Below, piece after piece: positions 1 to 8,964 of a stretch of DNA of 64,000 nt. The stretch comes from Dermanyssus gallinae (lineage: Eukaryota > Arthropoda > Arachnida > Mesostigmata > Dermanyssidae), in assembly GCA_003439945.1 (NCBI GenBank), contig QVRM01005681.1, positions 166,501 through 230,500 on the forward strand, written 5' to 3'. Each line of letters begins with the position of its first letter. Position 1 is the first letter of the stretch. Below the pieces are notes generated by a model. It was given only the letters and a program-made list of their open reading frames with translations, was not told the DNA's origin and did not search any database. Both the position numbers and the translations under genes were made by a program.

Positions 1-192
1 TTTGCGTGTCTAAAGCGTGTTCTTACGTCAGCCTGCGGAGGTTGCGTTATATTTTTACAAAACATACTCAATGGTGTGCTAATATAGCAGTGAATCACAA
101 GTATTGTTTCGTTGTTCTTCTTGTTTTCAATGGTGGTGGCAATGGCAATCGGGTACGCTACACACCCCGCGTACATCGCGTTCGCCGAGTAG

Positions 193-417
193 CCCTGTCC
201 TCTGACTTGCGTGCACTGCCACTGCTGCGCCCACATCTTCAGCTGTAACTGTCCCAGTGGCAAGTTCGGCAAGATGTGCCAGCATGTGCACGCGATATGC
301 CAGTACCTCAGACGAATCGGCAGAGAACCTCTTGGCTCGCCACATCAGCAACCACAACAGACGCTGCAGCAGGAGCTCATCGATGAAGTAGTCGTCCTTG
401 AGCACCACCCGGGCGAG
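193..417 (+). CDS. SWIM gene, exon carrying the zinc finger
   Basis: The frame is open from codon 193 to 417 and contains the complete CxC...CxH cluster. It then reads a Gln-rich linker and IDEVVVLEHHPGE. The proposed donor is GAG|GTTGGT at 418. The proposed acceptor is the TAG at 190-192, the second AG after a long AG-free stretch. The upstream pyrimidine tract is weak and distant. In another frame the sequence is open from 6 to 248 and reads an Arg-rich peptide up to this point, so a 1-base indel is an alternative explanation for the stop. Confidence 0.5.
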
Positions 418-3400
418 GTTGGTATTGGTGTGCTTGTCTTGTGAGCACCACCCGTATCTATTGTGCGTGTGTTTTTGCTTTATACCTATATTTTTGCATC
501 AATTTGCGTTCTGTATGAACGCACGGCGCGTTTGTAATGCAGTGCTCGATCTATATGCCATTTAATATTCGACTTCGCTTGCACACAACGATTCGAAAGA
601 GCAACAGGCGAATCATAGGAACACATAGATAGCTCTATACTGGTCTATAAGCGACGCAAGCTCAACAACAGAGCCATTTAAAGTAAGCTTTTCCTGGTAA
701 GTTTAATTAAGTAAAAGACCCGAGAAATGACAATTTTTCTAAAAGCACATATATATATAAAGATTAGTTAATTGATTCCCATTTACTAAGCGAATGATTA
801 CTGAAACCAGGTAATTCATTTGGCTGAGGCTGAGGATGATGGAACTGGAACCCAACAGCACATCGCACACGTGGTCCTCGACGCGTCTAGTGATCCACAG
901 GCAAGCAGTTTTCAACATCAGCAGCATCAGCAACAACAGGTTTCTCGGGTAAGTGGTAACAAAAATGAATTGAGCTGTTTTCCAATATTGTTCGTATTTA
1001 CTGTTACGAACCGTTAGTGGTCTCCGTGATGTGGACCAGATATGATGCAGTTGTAGCTATTTGTGTGATGATTTGACGACTGGGCTTTTAAAGGCAATTT
1101 GCATTTGCTGCCCATCAGGTTATATAATGATATCCAGCATTTCGTTATAACCGCTACCCAGCCCAGGAATGCTAAAAGTGCCTTTTCTGCAGCAACAGCA
1201 GAAGCTTTTTGGTAGCCACCTGTGCTGCATATATTTACTCTGAATATTGCTCTGAATTTAGAGCTTTATGTGTTTAATGTGGATAGATGATAAAACTTTC
1301 TTTGGGTCGTTCAAATAAAAGCTAACTTTATGCAAAATTGCCGCTTACTAGCTTAACGTGGATAACACAGTAATGTAAACTAATATGTAGCATGATTAGA
1401 CATGTGTTTGCCCGTTACGCCAGGCACATGTCCCGTTACATACTATATCACACTTTTGTATTAGTGTCCATTAACCTCGTAACAAATATGTCGTAACAAA
1501 GTGTTGTGACGTGTAATCAATAGCACGTCAGTGAACCGCATAAGATTACTTCGCGGACTGAACTGGCTTTTGCATTTTAAGTATGTATATTGTAGATGCC
1601 GTACAAAAATAGCATATATATATATATGTCGACGACTTAGTTCCAATTTCAAATATATCTAGTCTTCTAGTCTTCTAGTCTTTCAGTGCGCAGTGGTTAA
1701 ATTATGACACTTTCTGTTCAAGGTGAGAGCATGTTTAGGTCATTCTGAGCATATCTTCAATGAGCTAGGGTTATCCGGTCAAGGTCGTTTTCTAATTGGC
1801 AAATGCCAGAGGCATTCCATGTGTACTGTAGGCAGATTGACTGGCTCTGGCAAAGAAACTGATCCTTGGTAGTGTTCATTGCCGTCTTTAAGGCGACACA
1901 CTAAGGACTACGCAATAATGGACTCCATTAAATGTCGATTCTTTCACTTTTTGTTTAGGTGCGCCGAAGTGGTCTTACTGAGGTGGGAGCACCAAAGCCG
2001 GAGAATACTGTAGCGGAGAATTCGCTCGTGTTTCATGACTACGGCAGCCGGAAAGAAGATGAAGCTAGCACAGCGGTGGTTGACAGCACTTTCCTTCGAC
2101 TCATGAATGAAATTAAAGAAGAGGTAAGAAGCAAGAGACAGGAACGCATAACAAGCACACCGAATCAAACTACTGAAAGCGTATTACACTTTTCGAGTCG
2201 TGGAGGCCAATGGCTTCTGTACTGGAGTTTTGTATGAATGACGGGGGATGAAGAGTTGATTTACTTGAGAGACTTTTTGAAATTTTGACTTTTTTTTGTA
2301 GATGTCACATATGTAGAAAGTAATTCCTACTTCCTGTCAGCAGATCAACAATTGTTTTTGTTTGGCGAATGTCAAGTAGGTTCTTCATGACGTCTTCCCG
2401 TTATTTATACGCGGTTCAAAAGAAGCGACAACCAAGTTCAACAAAGTCAGCTTGCCTATCTTTGTTATTCTGATGCATCATGCTCTTTTGCTACGCAAGT
2501 AGAGGTGCTCTTTATTTAGTTGTATGCTGAAGCAGCTGCTTATCGGCGGTACTGGTTTCTGCGATAACTAGGGGGAAAAAAGTTCAGGGCCGTCAAGAGA
2601 CTGCAAGCTTTTGAGAGAAGCACCACTAAACACATGGCCGCGAAAGTGGGCCTAACACAAGTGAGCGGTATGACATTCACAGAAAATGATTACAGACGTC
2701 GGACGACGTTGGAGGTTAGACGCCATATGGCGGCTTCCAGTCACATTTGCATCGCATCGAAATAGCCCCGAAAGCCACGTGCAGCACATGCGTTACAAGA
2801 AATAGTGTGAAACATAATAATAGACTACATGCTGAGGTGGCACATATGAGCGGTCCATAGGAAGTACTACTGGCACGTCCTAGAAAACCGGCAATAACCA
2901 TATAGAGGCGCGCAAGAAGAGACGTATATATATATATATATCCTCGCTTCAAAGTCAGTTATTTTCTCTTGCGCTATTGCAGGTTGGTCAGATTGATCAA
3001 GCGCTGGAAGCGCGAGATCCGTTAACAGCGAATATGCATTTCAATACCCTCAAGGTAAGATTCAGTCTCTTTCTTATGACTCGCTTATCGGAATTCCTTT
3101 ATATCGACTAATAAATGTGCGAATTTGATAGACCGTATATCTGTCGAACAACGGCTGATTCAATAATATCGATGCACCCAAGGTAGTCAGGCTGTACGTG
3201 GAGTTAGGTATGGTAAGCTGAGGGCTTAAGACAAAGTGAGTTTAGTTTTTAAAGGATTGCTTGCCTATATCTGTACTTTTTAATATTTATTAATTATTTA
3301 TAACCAATAATAAAAATATAACCAATTATCTACAACCACATCAATAATATATAATCAATTAAAATAGGTTTAACTAATTAATAAACATATAAAAAAATTC

Positions 3401-3972
3401 AAAAGGACGAAGTCTAGTTGTTGTCCTATGCACGCTATAGCGTGCTTTATCATATAATAGGAAACAAATTATCTGCCTGTTAGTTCTAATTATTGTATTC
3501 TCAAGGGCGCCTCTCTGTTTCTGTGGGCCAATTTTTTTAGCCCAGTTTGTGAGATCTTGGGCAATATTACATTGATTGCTAAGCTTCCATGTAAAAAGTT
3601 TCCATCTTTTAAATTATTTTCTCTTTCGTTTGATTCCATGGATTATCTTTATATTGAATAATTAAGTCTAAAATCTGTGAAAGTGGTCTATGTCGATCGC
3701 TTTGCTGTAACAGTCCTGATTGAAAGCTTTGCTTAGCTATCGGGGAATATCAACTTGTTCGCCATCATTAAACTTGTATAAAAATAGATTGAATTCGGAT
3801 TTTAAATGTCTTCATTCCCAGATTGTTTAGTAATGTTTACTATGTTAAACGATAGATGGTCACTAAAAGATTTTCCCGTCTCTGTTGAACGTTTGTAGTC
3901 TAATATGACTATGGCTTGAAATGAACAGGATGGCATAGATCGATTGAATCCTCTGATCGATTCAATATGATT

Positions 3973-4041
<69 letters not shown>

Positions 4042-4877
4042 CTAATTTGCCTGTTACTAATGCATCTATGACGTTCCTTTCCCCGTAGTCACTGATCTCT
4101 CGCGCAGAGGGGCCACGGATGATCGCCATTGACGTCAGCCACTCACACTGAAGAATTCCTTGCACTCTAAACTGTGCTCACGATGAATATGCAAAGAAAA
4201 CGGAACAAGTATCATTACGACGACACGCTGCTGCCAAAAGAATAACATCAATAGCATAGGTAGTGACAGCATGAATATATGACGCTATTGAGCTCAACAG
4301 CACCTTAGGATATGGCCCTGTTTGTGCGTCTTATCCGCCGGTGTCCGTGATCACGGCAAACCAGTATCTGGATGATCTTGTCTAGAATAGTAGGTAGATC
4401 GACGATCTGCAACGACGGTCTTCTATCATTATGCAGTTCAATATTGGAGCTCTAATCGGGCGACGTTGTGGACTGCAGCATTGGGCCGTCAGCTCTTTAG
4501 TCATCATCCAGAGCACCAGTTCTGTAACGATATCTATCTCGATTTCAACTCTTTAACTGATTCTACCCACTGATCACGCATATTTCGGCGCGAGTGTATG
4601 TACGTAGGCATGTATCCGATAAGCAATTTACGTAGGATCTATTTCGTTCTGTACAGCGGGTAATGCTATTCGTTCAAAGCGTTGTTGCTAAGCTGCGACA
4701 TTTCTAAACGTTATTGTATTAATATTGCGACAGTCTCTTAGGATGTTAATTCTATTATGTTGCTTCACGTTTTCGATAGGTCGACAAATGTGTGTCAACA
4801 AAGTTTTAATGATTAGCAGTATGGTAGTTACCAGATAATTACTAGATTTATTTTTCATTTTTGTTTAGGTTATATAA
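193..4877 (+). CDS. SWIM-type zinc-finger protein, 3' part of a spliced gene
   Basis: Proposed coding exons are 193-417, 811-948, 1959-2123, 2983-3054 and 4869-4877, about 202 codons ending in TAA. All internal junctions are phase 0 and joined by GT..AG. The first exon encodes a Cys/His cluster, CPLTCVHCHCCAHIF followed by SCNCPSGKFGKMCQHVHAI. This fits the SWIM pattern CxC...CxH preceded by further paired cysteines. The pattern is known from plant MuDR/FAR1-type and arthropod transposase-like proteins, where it binds zinc and may contact DNA or protein. The next exon is acidic and then His/Gln-rich (HQQHQQQQ). The later exons look helical (LRLMNEIKEE, then QIDQALEARDP). No tBLASTn could be run, so the identity rests on the motif. 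The 5' end is missing: an in-frame TAG at 190-192 shows that either an acceptor precedes 193 or a frameshift is present. It could be a domesticated transposase tail or a TE pseudogene, but the intact spliced frames argue for a gene. Confidence 0.55.
811..948 (+). CDS. SWIM gene, acidic and Gln-rich exon
   Basis: This exon has 46 codons, an acceptor ACCAG| at 809-810 and a consensus donor CGG|GTAAGT at 949. The product begins VIHLAEAEDDG and ends in a His/Gln run. The frame joins the preceding exon as GE|VIHL and the next as SR|VRRSG, both phase 0. The pyrimidine tract of the acceptor is poor, which lowers confidence. Confidence 0.5.
1959..2123 (+). CDS. SWIM gene, third visible exon
   Basis: A strong acceptor (TTTTTGTTTAG) ends at 1958 and a good donor (GAG|GTAAGA) starts at 2124. 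The 55 codons read VRRSGLTEVGAPKPE at the start and FLRLMNEIKEE at the end, the latter predicted helical. Without splicing the frame runs on to a stop near 2237, so the donor choice rests on consensus and on continuity with the next exon. Confidence 0.6.
2983..3054 (+). CDS. SWIM gene, fourth visible exon
   Basis: Seventy-two bases lie between an acceptor TATTGCAG (ending 2982) and a donor AAG|GTAAGA (3055). The exon encodes VGQIDQALEARDP and a short helical remainder, and extends the helix that ends the preceding exon. It is phase 0 on both sides and has no stop. It is too short to appear in ordinary ORF searches. Confidence 0.55.
3055..4868 (+). other. Long AT-rich intron of the SWIM gene
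   Basis: No coding signal was seen on either strand. The stretch around 3280-3400 is extremely AT-rich, and a (TA)n tract occupies 3978-4036. The interval ends in a clear pyrimidine tract before the acceptor at 4867-4868. Confidence 0.4.
3978..4036. repeat. (TA)n tract
   Basis: An uninterrupted TA run in the last intron of the SWIM gene. Confidence 0.95.
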
Positions 4878-5085
4878 GATGAGGTTACTTAGCAAGATCG
4901 AGATGTTGAGCTGAATATGGTGCCACTTAAGAGAAGACGCAACGAGGTGTCGTCAATTTAGAATGGAAGCATAAGTGTAAGTTACTGGACTGTGTCGTGG
5001 ACGGGACTTGATGTACATGAATACTGTATAAAGAAATATTTAATCTCTACTCAACCTGAGTGAATAAATATGAAATGTAATACTG
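4869..5085 (+). CDS. SWIM gene, putative terminal exon with stop and 3' UTR
   Basis: A very good acceptor (ATTTTTGTTTAG, ending 4868) is followed in the inherited frame by GTT ATA TAA, so only two residues and the stop are coding (4869-4877). A canonical AATAAA at 5063-5068 would give cleavage near 5085, and a second AATAAA near 5503 is an alternative. An exon with two coding residues is unusual but fits the splice phase. cDNA would decide. Confidence 0.4.
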
Positions 5086-6548
5086 TATAAGCGAGACACA
5101 AAAGCAACTGAATAACTTGTGGCAACGCTGTACACTATTGTAGGACAAGCGCGTGAGACGGAATCAAATAGTGAGACAAGAAAAAAGTGCGTAATGGCAG
5201 GACGAACAGAGATGTCGGGAGGATACGAATTGTTTAGTGGGCAGGTTCTCAAGTAAGAGAGACAAAGACAGGTACGAGATATAGGCGCTCAAGTAAACAT
5301 TTGGTATTAGGCAAGAGCCAGTAGTCGACACCACTAAAAATAAACGAACTAGATAGATATTCGACAAATGAATAGAAGACAATGCATGCTAGGTAGCTTG
5401 AAGCACCACTATTTGGCGCTCCCTCATACTTGTCCGTAGGATTTCATGTTCAAACTGTATAATTATTGAGCGATTGTCATATTCTGTTGCAATGGTAGAA
5501 AATAAAGAAGTACTTGAACTAAATAAATGATTGCCGCCTTTCGTAAGAGAGTTCATGCGGGTAGATGTTTACTAAAGCTGAACAAACCCAATAACGTTAA
5601 AAATCATTGAGGCATTTTCTCACTAGCCCTACGTACCTACCGATTTACAATAGGTGTAAGGTACAGACAGCCACAGGTTTTCAATTATATATATATATAT
5701 TACGAAAACGTTATTTGCACACTTCGAAAATGATGCAGCCAAACAAAAGAAGACAATATATTATAGCTCTTTATTATCTTCTATCATTTTCACTCCAGAT
5801 ATGATAATCGCACTTCATCGCAGAGTAGCAAAATATCATGTTTCCTCGCTTAAACCGCCTCACAAGATTGTATATACACATTTAATAGACAACTAGGCGC
5901 TCTATTGGCTTCACTTGTACCACTTCTTCAGTCGGCGAAGGAAAGCGATAAGTACCACTGAACGATGATTTGGTTTTGGTCGTGACTATCTAGGCTTAAG
6001 TGGCAATAGAAAACTTCCAAGAATATAGAAGCGTTGACTTTTGCGCTGATCGTAAAATCGCCTAATCTTACAGAAGCGATCATTGAACCTGCTTTGCCGG
6101 CTGTCGAAAGCAAGGCATATTAATAAATAAAAACGTCCCAACGAGGAAATGTAAAGAAAGCTAAATCAGCCGCTACGACTGCGTAGATTTCACTTGCTGC
6201 GCATAGGTCATTTGCCAGAATATACATTCACGCCATAGCCGTCACTGTTGTCGTTATCACCGTCGTTGTACTTTGCGTTAACCAGTGCCTTGCAAAATAA
6301 ATAGAAAAAAAAATACTCGAAAGCATGAGCCAATATTCAAGTGGCTCGTTGCTAAAACAAACACCAAACGATACTTGAATCAATGCGAACTGGTTTTGAT
6401 GGTACTCATCATTCGCTCCGTTGCAAGCGTGGTTGTCTTGTGCAATGTCTGCTTTTCGAAATTGCGCAGTCAAGTTAAGCGACGAATCTAGCGAAACCAA
6501 GCTAGCTAATCGAGCCTAAACAGGCTATGTGAACTGTTCATGAGGAAT
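5086..6548. other. Convergent intergenic space between the SWIM gene and ARFRP1
   Basis: The interval lies between two convergent gene ends. It contains an AG-rich plus-strand stretch (5130-5400), an AATAAA near 5503 and a short (TA)n at 5687-5700. On the minus strand AATAAA (5775-5770) and ATTAAA (5886-5881) are candidate poly(A) signals for ARFRP1, giving a 3' UTR of roughly 0.7-0.8 kb. No conserved protein was recognised. Confidence 0.4.
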
Positions 6549-6707
6549 TTATGAATCGACGTTTCTCGGTGGTCTGCGAAGGTTTCGTTTCATTCCATCG
6601 ACTAACCAGGTGATACCATCTTGGATGCCTTCTCCGTGCAAGGCAGATGCGCCTACGATGTGCGTCTCTCTATTTGTCGTGCTGCACTCACGAAACAATT
6701 GGCGGAT
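6549..6707 (-). CDS. ARFRP1: ARFRP1 coding exon 4 (terminal)
   Basis: The acceptor TTTTAG precedes 6707. The exon reads IRQLFRECSTTN, then GASALHGEGIQDGITWLVDG, and ends in the basic tail RRPPRNVDS before TAA (6551-6549). The final helix and the RPPR ending match family C-termini. No ATG-initiated ORF marks this exon, so it is visible only by translating from the splice site. Confidence 0.92.
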   Translation of the reverse strand: MRQLFRECSTTNRETHIVGASALHGEGIQDGITWLVDGMKRNLRRPPRNVDS

Positions 6708-8374
6708 CTAAAACGATACAATAAATTAGTTTTATAGGTGCGATTCGTATAATATAGATCCCTAATGTCGCTTTAAACAGCAGTACCTATTGCGTTTCAT
6801 AAGTAAGTTCAGTCATCATAACTAACTATTGCGTTTACCTGATTTTCGAGTTATTTGAAGCACCCAGAAACAATCTGGCAGAGTCGGGGCGGAGTATCTC
6901 AAAAGAGGTTTACAAGCGTATACGTCGAGCAGTAATAGACTCGTCTACTTGGTGGCAGATAGTCCACCGTTCTCGCCAGAACTGTAGTGAAGCTTTTATT
7001 ACAAATAAAGAGACGCCTACCAAAAAAGCACTCGTTGAATTGGGGACACTATGTTGGAAATGGATGTCGACTTCCGGGCTTCCGACTTCCGGAACTCGCA
7101 GGGGGGAATATAAGATCTCTCTTGACACAATCCAACATGCCGTTGATAACGTTTCTATATTCATGTATTTATAAGCGTTCTATATTACCGTAAGTATTAA
7201 TTTCTGTTTATCAGTACTAGAAAAGTTGCTAGCCAGAGACGGTACTTTTGAGGGGGATTGAAGACTGCCTATTTAGTTAAGAAGGTGATTGCAAACTGCC
7301 TACTTAGTTAAGAGGGAGATTGCAAACTGCCTAATTAGTTAACGCGATGCCCAACGATGACTACTACTACTACTATCGGCTAAAATTAAGGATCAAGAAG
7401 ACGGGAGGAGGCAGAACTCCAAGGCAACGTAGTGAAAAGCAGCCTTGACTTCAAATACATATTGAATGTTGGAATGCTAGCATTAAATGAAAAGATGTCA
7501 AAGACATTGGGTCTATCGAGAGATGACGGGAAAAGGCCTGACGGCCTGACTTTGACGCCCTTTGAGCGTGGCCGCATGCTTGTTTGGGACGCAACTGTAA
7601 CCGACTCATTAGCCCCTTCGATGGTCGATGCAGGTGCGGACCGAGCAGGTCATGCTTCCAGGTTAGCTGAGGCTAACAAATGCAGAAAATATTCCAGTGT
7701 AGATTATCCGCACGAATTTTGTCCGTTGGCTTTCGAGACTATGGGAAGTGCAGGCCCCCTTACGCTCAAACTGATTCAACGCGTAGGCAGACGCCTTAAT
7801 CTTTCGACAGGAGACTCGAGAGCATCCGAATTCTTGCGTCAGAGGCTGTCGCTCGACATTCAACGAGGAAAATGCAGCGTCTGTTCGGGGCACATTGTTG
7901 AACTGGGCTAACCCTGGGTTAGAGAACCCGTAATCACACGTTCGCGTGAAGACAATTGTCCACTCCAAAGTGCTAACATAGCAAAGTTATATAAATAAAT
8001 CAATATGTGAGTGGATGGAAATGGTTTCAAGATGTCAAAGACTGTTGTATATGGTTGTCATCGTACATAAATAAACCCAGAGTTACGAGAATACAATTAT
8101 GTGAATGTTAAACGCAGTGCTATTATGGCGCCAACATACCTCAGTTACAGTGGCAGCCTCTGGAATGTCTTGCTTGTTGGCGATGAGTAAAAGTGGCACG
8201 CCAAATAGAGCGTCGTTGTCAATCATCTTCGCAAATGACTGACGCGACTCCTCCAGCCGTTCGCGACACGAGGAATCCACCACATATATGACTCCATGCG
8301 ACTCTAAATAGTACTTGTCCCACAGTGCCTGAATATCGAAACATACAAGCAAACAAATTAGCCAGAGACTGTAT

Positions 8375-8462
<88 letters not shown>

Positions 8463-8928
8463 TGGCTGGCTTATCTCGCACTATTTAGTTCAATGCCGAC
8501 TCGACTCTCCATATGTCAAAGAAAAAAATCATATAGATCCAGCTCAATACGACCTACGGCGCCGCTACCATGAGTTAACTGGAACGCAAGCTTGACGAAG
8601 AAAATAGCTGAGTAAAAATAACAAACCTGTCTACTTAAATACGGTTTGTTAGGTAAACAAAATGCTTGACACCTTATACATATATTCAAAGATGTCAAAC
8701 TGATTTTTTCCAGAACTTCAAAAAATATTTATCACATCGTTTTATAGACAATAAACTATTACAAAATTGACGCCATGGGATAAGAAGGTAAACTACTAAC
8801 ACTGGTACAATATGATCGCACCTCACAACTGAAAATTTGAATACTGATAGTAAATTGAAATTAGTCTCAACGTAGAAAAAAGAACATTTAGAATTGACTA
8901 AATTACAAGTGCTAATCTTTTCTTTTAG

Positions 8929-8964
<36 letters not shown>

